64,000 nt of DNA, taken from positions 96,060-160,059 of the forward strand of contig NZ_JAJOZS010000008.1 in the NCBI RefSeq assembly GCF_021168555.1, in the 5' to 3' direction. The notes below the pieces were generated by a model. It was not told the DNA's origin. It ran no database searches and saw only the letters and a list, made by a program, of their open reading frames with translations. The position numbers and the translations under genes are program-made. Shown here piece by piece: positions 6,754-14,385 of this stretch; the first letter of the stretch is position 1, and the number at the start of each line of letters is the position of its first letter. The stretch comes from Stenotrophomonas sp. MMGLT7. GTDB taxonomy: Bacteria > Pseudomonadota > Gammaproteobacteria > Xanthomonadales > Xanthomonadaceae.

Positions 6754-8064
6754 ATGAGTAGTGACCATATCCCATTTTTCGGCGCACGGAAGTACGCACG
6801 CGAGCTGCTCAGCACAGTCAAGAAGTTAGAAGACGAGCAGCAGCGGCTCAAAGAGCAGATGACCAAGCTCGGCATGCTCTCGGTTCTGGAGTTGGAAGCC
6901 CAGCGATCTCAACTGCAGCATGAGTTGGTGCAGTTGACCGCCGCCTGCGCGAAGGAGCGGGGAGATGCTGATGCTGCCGTCGCTACCGCACGCGCGCAGC
7001 TGGTAGAAGTAAAGAAAACGATCGTAGAGACCGAAGAGCTTGCCCTGCTCCAAGAGGCCGGCATCTACCGTTACCGGCATCCGCTGACGGATGCGGTGGC
7101 ATATCAGGCCGAGTTGGCAAACATTGAAGAGCACATCAAGTCGATGGCGCGGAAGGACGGCGGCGCGGTCCTCGCCGCCACCTCTTGGACGGTCAACGGT
7201 TCCGAGGCTCAGGGCCGGAAGATGGTCAATGACTTCTCCAAGCTGATGCTGCGCGCCTTCAACGCGGAGGCCGACAACCTGGTCAGGGGGCTGAAGCCCC
7301 ACCGGCTGGATGCTGCGGTGGAGCGCTTGAGTAAGGTGGCTGAAACCATCGCGCGCCTGGGGAAGACCATGCACATCCGTATATCGGACCGCTACCTGCG
7401 CCTGCGTGTACAGGAGCTGGAGCTGACCGCGGACTTTGTCCACAAGGTCGCCGCGGAAAAAGAGGCCGAGCGGGCCGAGCGTGAGCGCCTCCGCGAAGAG
7501 CGAAAGGCGCAGCAGGAAATGGAACGTGAGCGCGCGCGGCTGGAGAAGGAGCGTCAGCACTATGCGAACGCGCTGGAAGCGCTTGTCAGGAAGGGCGACG
7601 AAGAAGGCGCTGCGCGGCTTCGCGAGCAGTTGGTGGATGTTCAGCGCGCAATCGAAGACGTGGACTACCGCGCCGCCAACATCCGTGCCGGCTACGTGTA
7701 CGTCATCTCCAACCTCGGCTCCTTCGGCGAGGAGATGGTCAAGATCGGGATGACACGCCGACTCGACCCTTTGGATCGAATCCGTGAATTGAGCGATGCC
7801 TCAGTTCCGTTCAATTTCGACGTGCATGCGTTGTTCTTCTCTAAGGACGCGGTAGGCATCGAAACCACGATGCATCAGCGGCTGGCAGCCCGGCGAGTCA
7901 ATCAGGTGAACTTCCGCCGCGAGTTCTTTCGCGCCACTCCGCTGGAGGCAAAGGCGCATCTTGCTGAGCTGGCGGGCGAATTGCTCCAGTTCCAAGACAT
8001 TCCGGAGGCGCTGGAATACCGGGAAAGCCTATCGCGCTTGACTGCGGTACAAGTCAGCAACTGA
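6754..8064 (+). CDS. DUF4041 protein with C-terminal GIY-YIG (T5orf172) nuclease domain
   Basis: The protein has 436 residues. Residues about 10-100 form a coiled coil, about 100-215 fit the DUF4041 region, and about 230-305 are a second charged coiled coil. The C-terminus is a GIY-YIG-type domain of the T5orf172/Mug113 group: GYVYVI at 313-318, VKIGMT at 329-334, DRIREL at 341-346, and a candidate metal-binding glutamate E370 in VGIETTMHQRL. No transmembrane helix is visible. A GGGGAG ribosome site precedes the ATG, and a strong terminator follows. As I recall, DUF4041 plus GIY-YIG is the architecture of SNIPE, a membrane-linked nuclease that attacks phage DNA during entry. A prophage-borne exclusion role is therefore likely but unproven. 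Confidence 0.82.
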   Translation: MSSDHIPFFGARKYARELLSTVKKLEDEQQRLKEQMTKLGMLSVLELEAQRSQLQHELVQLTAACAKERGDADAAVATARAQLVEVKKTIVETEELALLQEAGIYRYRHPLTDAVAYQAELANIEEHIKSMARKDGGAVLAATSWTVNGSEAQGRKMVNDFSKLMLRAFNAEADNLVRGLKPHRLDAAVERLSKVAETIARLGKTMHIRISDRYLRLRVQELELTADFVHKVAAEKEAERAERERLREERKAQQEMERERARLEKERQHYANALEALVRKGDEEGAARLREQLVDVQRAIEDVDYRAANIRAGYVYVISNLGSFGEEMVKIGMTRRLDPLDRIRELSDASVPFNFDVHALFFSKDAVGIETTMHQRLAARRVNQVNFRREFFRATPLEAKAHLAELAGELLQFQDIPEALEYRESLSRLTAVQVSN

Positions 8065-8066
8065 AC

Positions 8067-8096
8067 AAGGGCCGCCCTCAAGCGGCCCTTTCGTTT
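8067..8096 (+). terminator. Rho-independent terminator after DUF4041 gene
   Basis: AAGGGCCGC (8067-8075), a six-base loop, and GCGGCCCTT (8082-8090) form a perfect nine-pair stem followed by TCGTTT. It begins three bases after the stop codon. It would close the repressor-lipoprotein-DUF4041 transcript and may also stop leftward readthrough from 8105. Confidence 0.88.
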
Positions 8097-8104
8097 CGAC
8101 CAGG

Positions 8105-8430
8105 TCAGAACGTCCCCGGCTGCGCATGCAGCCAATCACGCAGGCGGAAGCCAAGAAGCTCCCAAGCCTGGCGAACGGCATCCTCGCGGGCGTACTTCCG
8201 TCCCAGTTCGGCACTGTGGTTGGCCGAACTGATGCTGCCGTGGTTCACGCCGACCACCCGTGCATGGTTGTCCAGGACCAGCACGTCCAGTCGGCAGGCT
8301 TGGTGCCCATTTCAGATTCGCCAAGCACGCCATCGGCGGCGGTGAAGTAGAACTCGCTGCGGATCGCGCGCTCGATGTCGTCGGACGTGAGGCGAGGAGA
8401 AGCCACGCCCGTGCTCTGTTGAGATTCCAT
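8105..8430 (-). pseudogene. N4 gp49 / Sf6 gene 66-like small phage protein, frameshifted
   Basis: A well-placed ribosome site (AGGAG seven bases before ATG 8430) starts a frame reading LTSDDIERAIRSEFYFTAAD, typical of the N4 gp49/Sf6 gene 66 family. After about residue 45 the frame loses similarity and stops at an early TGA. The family's second half (VLVLDN, then AELGRKYAREDAVRQAWELL) continues in another frame to a TGA at 8105. The shift lies near 8290-8312. It may be a decayed gene, a sequencing error or a recoded gene. It diverges from the late operon and converges with the DUF4041 gene. Confidence 0.72.
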
Positions 8431-8483
8431 CGCGGTACTCCTGTCTTGGGAGCGCCACTCTTCCGCGCGCGCGCGTAGTTGTA

Positions 8484-8500
8484 TTTGGACCGCGGTCAAA
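8484..8500. promoter_or_regulatory. Near-palindromic late-control motif, copy 1
   Basis: TTTGGACCGCGGTCAAA is nearly symmetric about GACCGCGGTC and is followed at 8501 by another TGACCGCG half. It lies about 130 bp upstream of the first late (lysis) gene, in the only sizeable gap before it. The reverse-complement form occurs at 15831-15848 before the protease/capsid block, in both cases just downstream of a run of alternating GC. Mu late promoters need the dimeric activator C bound upstream, so this may be the equivalent site. Confidence 0.55.
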
Positions 8501-8567
8501 TGACCGCGCCCGCCGAAGCCGTGACACTCACCCCGTCGATTTGGTGCGCCCGCGGGGGGATGCACCA

Positions 8568-8603
8568 GGCCGGCGGGCATTCCTCCTCGTCTGCCCGCCG
8601 GCC
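8568..8603 (+). promoter_or_regulatory. Perfect 12-bp stem-loop in the late operon leader
   Basis: GGCCGGCGGGCA (8568-8579) and TGCCCGCCGGCC (8592-8603) are exact inverted repeats around a 12-base loop. There is no T run after the stem, so it is not a standard intrinsic terminator. It lies between the putative late control motif and the AGGAG ribosome site of the endolysin gene, where it could act as an mRNA stability or attenuation element. The function is not established. Confidence 0.5.
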
Positions 8604-8626
8604 ACCTCTACAGGAGCTGGCAGGGC

Positions 8627-9352
8627 ATGAGCACGTCGCGCGGTATCCGCAACAACAATCCGGGCAACATCGATCGCAACAACGCCAACAAGTGGCAGGG
8701 CCGCATGCCGCGCGAGCGGATGAACGCCGAGCAGCGTGCCGAAACGCGCTTCGAGGTATTCGTCAGCCCGGCCTACGGCATCCGCGCGATGTGCATCCTG
8801 CTGGTCAACTACTTCGACCGGCATGGCTGCGACACCGTCCGCAAGATCATCAACCGCTGGGCACCGCCGGTGGAGAACGACACCGGCGCCTACGGCCGCG
8901 CGGTGGCCCAGGCTGTGGGCGTGGATGCGGACACGTGGATCAACGTCCACGAATACCGCCGCCTGCGCCCGCTGGTGGAAGCCATCATCACCCACGAGAA
9001 CGGACGCCAGCCCTACAGCGGCGACGTGATCGAAGAGGGCCTGCGCCTGGCTGGCGTGACCAAGCCGGACGCCGCGCCTCTGGTGGCGGTGCCCAAGGCG
9101 GCCACCACGGCGGCCGTGACCGCGGCCACCACCGGCGGCGCGGTCGCCGTGGCCGAGGTGGTGCAGCAGGTGACCCCGGTGATCCAAGGGCTCATGCCGG
9201 TGGTCCAGCAGGCCAATACCGTGGCGCAGTCCACCGCCGGCATGCCGTCCTGGCTGCGTCTGGTCGTGGCCGGGGTGGTGCTGGTCGCCGCCGGCGCCAG
9301 CGTCTACACCTGGTGGCGGCTGCGCCGCGCGCGCCAAGCGGTGGCGACGTGA
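8627..9352 (+). CDS. Putative phage endolysin/lysozyme-like protein with C-terminal membrane anchor
   Basis: The 241-residue protein has an N-terminal domain opening RGIRNNNPGNIDR and continuing through VFVSPAYGIRAMCILLVNYF. This type occurs in phage lytic and structural muralytic proteins (P5-like) and in BcepMu-group lysis cassettes. Residues about 1-150 form the enzyme-like domain. An Ala/Val-rich linker then leads to a single membrane helix at about 208-230, ending in arginines (WWRLRRARQ). It starts the late operon and overlaps the Rz-like gene by four bases. It could act as an anchored endolysin or have holin-like character. The exact peptidoglycan bond cut is not evident. Confidence 0.68.
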   Translation: MSTSRGIRNNNPGNIDRNNANKWQGRMPRERMNAEQRAETRFEVFVSPAYGIRAMCILLVNYFDRHGCDTVRKIINRWAPPVENDTGAYGRAVAQAVGVDADTWINVHEYRRLRPLVEAIITHENGRQPYSGDVIEEGLRLAGVTKPDAAPLVAVPKAATTAAVTAATTGGAVAVAEVVQQVTPVIQGLMPVVQQANTVAQSTAGMPSWLRLVVAGVVLVAAGASVYTWWRLRRARQAVAT

Positions 9353-9789
9353 GCACGATGATCGCCCGCGTGGCGCTGATCCTGGTGCTGGTCGCCTTCC
9401 TGGTCGGCGTATGGATCGGCCGCGGCTGGGGCCAGAGCGACCAGGGCGACGAGGTCACCCGGCTGACCGGCGAGCTGACCGCGCTGTCCCGGGACCTGGC
9501 CACCGCGCGCTCCACGGCCACTGGCAACGCCGATGCAGCCAAGGCCCTGCGCGACAGCCTGAAGACCGAGCGCGACCAGCGCCTGGCCCAGCAGCGGGCC
9601 GCGGCCGCGGAACTGGATGCCCGCGCCGGCCGCATCGCCCAACTCGAACGCAAGGCAGCCCAGCGCCGGGCTGCCCTCAAAGCAAAGGTGGAAACCGATG
9701 AAGATTGCACTGCGCTGCGCCGCATGCCTGTGTGCGCTGCTCTGGCTGACGGCCTGTGGGGCCAGCCGGCAACCGCTGGGCCGCACTGA
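9349..9789 (+). CDS. Rz-like inner-membrane spanin subunit
   Basis: The 146-residue protein has one N-terminal membrane helix (ARVALILVLVAFLVGVWIGR) and then a long charged coiled coil rich in Leu, Arg and Glu, the shape of an i-spanin. Spanins link inner and outer membranes and disrupt the outer membrane in the last step of lysis. GTG 9349 overlaps the upstream stop as GTGA; an in-frame ATG at 9358 is an alternative. The Rz1 gene begins inside it in another frame at 9698, the classic nested arrangement. Its C-terminal tail (residues about 115-146) is shared DNA with Rz1. Confidence 0.82.
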   Translation: MSTMIARVALILVLVAFLVGVWIGRGWGQSDQGDEVTRLTGELTALSRDLATARSTATGNADAAKALRDSLKTERDQRLAQQRAAAAELDARAGRIAQLERKAAQRRAALKAKVETDEDCTALRRMPVCAALADGLWGQPATAGPH

Positions 9790-10078
9790 AGTGATCGAGT
9801 GGCCGGTGCTGGTGTATGCCGAGCTGCCGGCCTCGTTGACCGAGCCGGTGGCGGCGCCGGCCCCGCCGCCAATGGGCTGCCGGCTGACCAGCGGCCAGGC
9901 GGTGCCTTGCGTGCTCGACGGTCTGCTGCGCGAGCAGGAGTGGCAGCAGCTGCTGCAACGGATAAACGACGACCGCTCGACATCCGGACGCCTATCGTCG
10001 GCGGCGGTGCTGCAGAAATTTCCAACGGAGGCCCCTGCGTCTCAATCCCTGAGCCTGGATGAGACGAAGGTCCCATGA
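9698..10078 (+). CDS. Rz1-like outer-membrane spanin lipoprotein
   Basis: The 126-residue protein has a lipoprotein signal (MKIALRCAACLCALLWLTAC) with lipobox LTAC and lipidated cysteine at residue 20. The mature part has a proline-rich stretch (VAAPAPPPMG), as is usual for Rz1, and pairs with the upstream i-spanin. The start codon lies within the Rz-like gene in a different frame, and the two overlap by 92 bp. It is longer than lambda Rz1. The stop at 10076-10078 overlaps the next ATG. Confidence 0.8.
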   Translation: MKIALRCAACLCALLWLTACGASRQPLGRTEVIEWPVLVYAELPASLTEPVAAPAPPPMGCRLTSGQAVPCVLDGLLREQEWQQLLQRINDDRSTSGRLSSAAVLQKFPTEAPASQSLSLDETKVP

Positions 10079-10389
10079 AAGTGCAGTTCGAACTGTGGCA
10101 ACTGATCACCCTGGCGCTGACGCTGCTCACCATCCTGGTGGGCCTGGGGAGGCTGTTGCTGTCGCAGATCGAGCGGCGCTTCGACGAGCGGCTGGGTGTC
10201 CTGGGCGCCGATGCCCAGGGCTGGCGCGAGACCGAGCGATCGGTGCTGGCGCTGCGCGCCGAGCTGGCCGAGCGGTACGTGCGGCGGGAGGACTACATCC
10301 GAGGGCAAACGGTGATCGAGGCCAAGTTGGACGCCATCAGCAGCGAACTGAAAAACGTGCAGATCCAGGGGGCAAAGCGTGAGCATTAA
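10075..10389 (+). CDS. DUF2730-like membrane protein with coiled coil
   Basis: The 104-residue product has one membrane helix at about residues 8-30 (LWQLITLALTLLTILVGLGR). An amphipathic charged helix runs to the end (AELAERYVRREDYIRGQTVI). This shape and its place before the small terminase gene match the DUF2730 proteins of Mu-like phages (Mu gp25/gp26 region). Their role is not settled; a lysis accessory or antiholin-like function is possible. It overlaps Rz1 by four bases and the next gene by eleven. Confidence 0.65.
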   Translation: MKVQFELWQLITLALTLLTILVGLGRLLLSQIERRFDERLGVLGADAQGWRETERSVLALRAELAERYVRREDYIRGQTVIEAKLDAISSELKNVQIQGAKREH

Positions 10390-10693
10390 GTTGGACATGG
10401 ACAAGGTCAGGCGCGAGCAGCAGCGGTGGATCTTGCTGCTGGCGCTGCACAACGCGGCACCCTACGGCGCCTACGAGGAGATCCTGATCAGCACCGTGCA
10501 GGCGCTCTACCCGGATGCCACGCAGCTGGAGGTGCGCCGCGCCCTGGAATACCTCAAGGACCGCTGCATGATCGGGCTGGACAAGAAGCCGGACGGCCGC
10601 TGGTTCGCGGACCTGAGCCGCCTGGGCACCGACATCGTGGAATACACCGTGGACTGCGCGCCGGGCATCGCCCGGCCCGAGAAGTACTGGTAA
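10379..10693 (+). CDS. Conserved Mu-like phage protein upstream of terminase
   Basis: This 104-residue soluble protein begins at GTG 10379 with an AGGGGG ribosome site. The segment ATQLEVRRALEYLKDRCMIG followed by KPDGRWFADL looks like a winged-helix fold. Similar small proteins lie just before the DUF3486 gene in many Mu-like phages, and its location suggests a role in packaging initiation or late regulation. No catalytic motif is seen. The family name is uncertain. Confidence 0.6.
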   Translation: MSIKLDMDKVRREQQRWILLLALHNAAPYGAYEEILISTVQALYPDATQLEVRRALEYLKDRCMIGLDKKPDGRWFADLSRLGTDIVEYTVDCAPGIARPEKYW

Positions 10694-10698
10694 GCCCC

Positions 10699-11247
10699 AT
10701 GCCGCCTCCCAGCAAGATCGACCAGCTGCCGGAAGACGTCCGCGCCGAGCTTGAGCAGCGTCTGATCAGCAACGGCTTCAGCGGCTACGTGGCGCTGTCC
10801 GAATGGCTGGCCGACGCCGGCTACAGCATCGGCAAGAGCGCCCTGGGCGTGCATGGGCAGAAGTTGGAGCGCCGGCTGGCCGCGGTGAGGGCCAGCACCG
10901 AGGCCGCCCGCCTGATCACCCAGGCCGCGCCCGACGATGCCGACGACCGCAGCAACGCGATCATCAGTCTGGTGCAGACCGAGATCTTCGACGCCATCCT
11001 CGCCTTGCAGGAAGTGGCCGAAGACGGCGAAACGCTGGACCCCGCCGCTCGCATCACGTTGCTGGGCAAGGCTGCGAAGAACATTGCCACGCTCAGCCGC
11101 GCCAGCGTCAACCGCAACAAGTGGGCGGTCGAGGTCCGCAGCAAGGTCGAGGCAGCGGCCGCCGACGTGCGCAAGCTGGCCGCCGGCGCCGGCGTGTCCG
11201 AGGAGACGCTGGCAGCGATCGACGCGCGCCTGCAGGGAGTGGTCTGA
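10699..11247 (+). CDS. Terminase small subunit (DUF3486, Mu gp27-like)
   Basis: The 182-residue protein opens with KIDQLPEDVRAELEQRLISN, then GYVALSEWLADAGYSIGKSA, the signature of DUF3486/Mu gp27. The N-terminal helix-turn-helix should recognise phage DNA near the pac site. Residues about 95-160 form the helical oligomerisation part. The gene ends with a TGATG overlap onto the large terminase start, so the two are translated together. It works with the large subunit to start headful packaging from the integrated left end. Confidence 0.85.
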   Translation: MPPPSKIDQLPEDVRAELEQRLISNGFSGYVALSEWLADAGYSIGKSALGVHGQKLERRLAAVRASTEAARLITQAAPDDADDRSNAIISLVQTEIFDAILALQEVAEDGETLDPAARITLLGKAAKNIATLSRASVNRNKWAVEVRSKVEAAAADVRKLAAGAGVSEETLAAIDARLQGVV

Positions 11248-12698
11248 TGGGCCGCGCCCGCTGCATCCCTGCCGATCCCAAAGCGATCTTCCTGCTGTCG
11301 CAGTCCAAATGGATCAACGACCGTAGCCGCCTGAAGCTGGGCGAGAAGTCGCGCCAGATCGGCTGGTCCTGGACGACGGCCCATGCCTGCGTTCGCCGCA
11401 CCGCCCAGCAGGGTACGAAGTGGGACCAATGGGTCAGCAGCCGCGACGAGATGCAGGCGCGGCTGTTCATCGACGACTGCAAGCTGTGGGCGGACGTGCT
11501 GGCGCTGGGCGCGCGTGACTTCGGCGAGCAAGTACTCGACGGCAAGCAGACCAGCTTCGATCTGCGCTTCGCCAACGGCCGCAGCATCCACAGCATGTCG
11601 TCCAACCCGGATGCGCAGGCCGGCAAGCGCGGCGGCCGTGTGCTCGACGAGTTCGCCCTGCATGCCGATCCGCGCAAGCTGTGGTCCATCGCCTACCCCG
11701 GCATCACCTGGGGCGGAAGTCTTGAGGTGTTCAGCACCCACCGCGGCAGCCACAACTTCTTCAACCAGCTGATCCGCGAGGTCCGCGAAGGCGGCAACCC
11801 GAAGGGGATCAGCCTGCACCGTGTCACGCTGGAAGACGCGCTCAACGAAGGGCTGCTCTACAAGCTGCAGCAGAAGCTGCCGGCGGACGACGAGCGCCAG
11901 GAGATGGACGAGCAGGCGTACTTCGACTTCGTGAAGTCCGGCTGCGTGGACGAAGAGTCGTTCCTGCAGGAGTACATGTGCGTCCCGGCCGACGACGACA
12001 CCGCGTTCCTGGAATACGACCTGATCGCCAGCTGCGAGTACGCCCAGGGCACGCCCTGGGAGGTGATCGAGCGCGGCGAGCTGTATGCCGGCATCGACAT
12101 CGGCCGCAAGCGCGACCTGACGGTGATGTGGATCTTCGAGCGCCTGGGCGACGTGCTCTACACCCGCGCCATCATCGCCCTGTCCAACATGTCCAAGCCC
12201 GAGCAGGAAGCCATCCTGTGGCCGTGGATTGCCCGCTGCCGCCGCACCTGCATCGACGCCACCGGCCTGGGCATCGGCTGGTCCGATGACGCCCAGCGGC
12301 GCTTCGGCGAGGACCGCGTGGAGGCGGTGACGTTCACGGGTCGCGTCAAGGAAGCGCTGGCCTACCCGGTGCGCGGCCGCATGCAGGACCGCACGCTGCG
12401 CATCCCCTACGACCCCACCACGCGCTCGGACCTGCGCAGCGTGACCAAGCAGACCACCGTGGCCGGCAACATCCGCTTCACCGCTGAGCGCACGCCGGAT
12501 GGCCACGCCGACCGCTTCTGGGCGCTGGCGCTGGCAGTGCATGCCGCCAGCTCGCCGGCGGCGGCGATCGACTATCAATCCACCGGGCGCCGCGACAGCT
12601 ACGGCCTCGGCAGCGCCTACGCCGACAGCGGCCTCGGCATCACCGACACCGGCTTCGGCACCGTCGGCGGCATCAACGACTTTGGAGGTTTCGTGTGA
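11247..12698 (+). CDS. Terminase large subunit (Mu gp28-like)
   Basis: The 483-residue packaging motor has an N-terminal ATPase with a Walker A-like segment at residues 32-41 (GEKSRQIGWS) and a Walker B at 131-135 (RVLDE). It also has a C-terminal RNase-H-like nuclease opening at YAGIDIGRKRD (D284) with a later acidic block (DGHADRFWALAL). It translocates DNA into the prohead and cuts it. Length and motifs are complete. It overlaps the small subunit and the portal gene by three to four bases. Confidence 0.92.
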   Translation: MGRARCIPADPKAIFLLSQSKWINDRSRLKLGEKSRQIGWSWTTAHACVRRTAQQGTKWDQWVSSRDEMQARLFIDDCKLWADVLALGARDFGEQVLDGKQTSFDLRFANGRSIHSMSSNPDAQAGKRGGRVLDEFALHADPRKLWSIAYPGITWGGSLEVFSTHRGSHNFFNQLIREVREGGNPKGISLHRVTLEDALNEGLLYKLQQKLPADDERQEMDEQAYFDFVKSGCVDEESFLQEYMCVPADDDTAFLEYDLIASCEYAQGTPWEVIERGELYAGIDIGRKRDLTVMWIFERLGDVLYTRAIIALSNMSKPEQEAILWPWIARCRRTCIDATGLGIGWSDDAQRRFGEDRVEAVTFTGRVKEALAYPVRGRMQDRTLRIPYDPTTRSDLRSVTKQTTVAGNIRFTAERTPDGHADRFWALALAVHAASSPAAAIDYQSTGRRDSYGLGSAYADSGLGITDTGFGTVGGINDFGGFV

Positions 12699-14197
12699 GC
12701 GAGGACGAGAACATCAAGCGCCCGCAGCCTGGGCTGGAAATCGCCTCGACGCAGGATGGCCGCGACTGGACCAATCCCCACCCCGGCGCGCTGCTACTGC
12801 CGGGCGACCAGGTGCTGCGCAACCGCGGCAGCTATGACCTGGAGATCTACGAGCGTGTGCGCAGCGACGACCAGGTCAAGGCCTGCTTCGATCAGCGCCG
12901 CAATGCCGTGGTCAGCCGCGAGTGGCAGGTGGACGCCGCCAGCGATCGCCGCGTGGACAAGCAAGCCGCCGAGCACCTGCGCCTGCAGCTGAAGCGCGTG
13001 GGATGGGACCGCGTAACCGAACGCATGCTGTGGGGTGTGTTCTACGGCTACAGCGTGGCCGAGCTGCTGTGGGACGTACAGGACGGCAAGCTGGGATGGT
13101 CGGCGATCAAGGTGCGCAACCGCCGCCGCTTCAGTTTCGCCCCCACCGGCGAGCTGCGGCTGCTGACGCCGCAGAACATGTACCAGGGCGAGCCGGCACT
13201 GAAGCCCTATTTCTGGCACTTCGCCACCGGCAGCGACCACGACGACGAGCCGTTCGGCCTGGGCCTGGCGCACTGGCTGTATTGGCCGGTGCTGTTCAAA
13301 CGCAATGGCATTGCGCTGTGGCTGACGTTCCTGGACAAGTTCGCCGCGCCCACGGCAATGGGCAGGTTCGAGGAAGGCACCGACCAGGCCAAGAAGAAGC
13401 TGCTGCTGGAGGCGCTGCGCGCCATCCGAACCGACAGCGGCATCATCATCCCCAAGGGCATGGAGATCGAATTGCTGGAGGCCGCGCGCAGCGGCACGGC
13501 CGACTACAAAGTGCTGCGCGAAACGATGGACGATGCGATCGCCAAGATCACGCTCGGCCAGACGGCAAGCGTCCAGGGAACCCCCGGAAAGCTGGGGGAG
13601 GAAGAACTCAAGACCGAGGTGCGGATGGACATCGTGCGCAGCGATGCCGACCTGTCGCATGAGAGCTTCAATCTCGGCCCGGTGCGCTGGCTGACCATGT
13701 TCAACTTCCCGAATGCCGAGCCGCCGCGCGTGTACCGTGTGCTGGACGAAGAGGAGGATCTGGACACCAAGGCCGAGCGCGATACCAAGGTCATCACGAT
13801 GGGCTTCCGGCCGTCGCTGGAGTACGTCAAGGAGACCTACGGCGATCACTGGGAGGAGCGGCCGGCGGTGGCCGTGCCGCTACCGGCCGACGACAATCCT
13901 CCGTCGCCGTCCGACTTCGCCGAACCCGACACCGTGGCCATCCAGCGCGACGAAGCGCAGGCCCGTCTCGACCAGCTCGAGGCGGCCGCACGCAAGAGCG
14001 GCCTGGACTACCGCACCTTCGTCGAGCCGCGGCTGCGCGAGCTGCAGGAGCTGCTCGACCAGGTCGATGACCTGCAGCAGTTCCGCGAGCGGGTGGTAGA
14101 GCTGGCCGAGGCCGAGCCCAACAGCGACCTGGCCGAGGCGCTGGCACGCTGCAACTTCGCTGCGCAGCTGCTGGGCCGCATGCCCAAGGATGCGTGA
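12695..14197 (+). CDS. Portal protein (DUF935, Mu gp29-like)
   Basis: The 500-residue protein starts at GTG 12695 with a GGAGG site. The central region (FGLGLAHWLYWPVLFKRNGI, then LDKFAAPTAMGRFEEGTD) is characteristic of DUF935 portals of Mu-like phages. The C-terminal 90 residues form a charged helical arm rich in Gln and Glu. Twelve copies form the ring at the head vertex through which DNA passes. A short fragment related to the next gene, MuF, lies directly after its stop. Confidence 0.9.
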   Translation: MSEDENIKRPQPGLEIASTQDGRDWTNPHPGALLLPGDQVLRNRGSYDLEIYERVRSDDQVKACFDQRRNAVVSREWQVDAASDRRVDKQAAEHLRLQLKRVGWDRVTERMLWGVFYGYSVAELLWDVQDGKLGWSAIKVRNRRRFSFAPTGELRLLTPQNMYQGEPALKPYFWHFATGSDHDDEPFGLGLAHWLYWPVLFKRNGIALWLTFLDKFAAPTAMGRFEEGTDQAKKKLLLEALRAIRTDSGIIIPKGMEIELLEAARSGTADYKVLRETMDDAIAKITLGQTASVQGTPGKLGEEELKTEVRMDIVRSDADLSHESFNLGPVRWLTMFNFPNAEPPRVYRVLDEEEDLDTKAERDTKVITMGFRPSLEYVKETYGDHWEERPAVAVPLPADDNPPSPSDFAEPDTVAIQRDEAQARLDQLEAAARKSGLDYRTFVEPRLRELQELLDQVDDLQQFRERVVELAEAEPNSDLAEALARCNFAAQLLGRMPKDA

Positions 14198-14385
14198 TGG
14201 CTCTCCAGGGCCGCTATGACGTGATGGGCGACAACCACAGCCGCGAGAAACATCGGCAATGGGATGACCTCGTGCTGCCTTGGGGCGCTCCCTGGTGGGA
14301 CACACACCCTCCCGCTGAACCGCACCAGCCACCCCGTTGCATGCCTATGAAGGACGCACGTGATGTCAGCCCTGGCGCGCTTTGA
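14197..14385 (+). pseudogene. Fragment of a second MuF-type head protein C-terminus
   Basis: The 62-codon frame contains GDNHSREKHRQWDDLVLPWG followed by PWWDTHPP and RC. This lines up with DDNRTREQHRAWDGTVLLVS, PWWDTHRP and RCRC in the intact MuF-like protein encoded just downstream (its residues about 145-185). The DNA differs too much for a recent duplication, so it looks like a scrap of MuF from another phage lineage left by recombination. It could be translated, since it overlaps the portal stop as TGATG, but it lacks the rest of the domain. Confidence 0.65.

Noticed and set aside
10821..12578. Long minus-strand frame opposite the terminase genes
   Set aside because: It is a shadow of the terminase large subunit, which has complete motifs on the plus strand.
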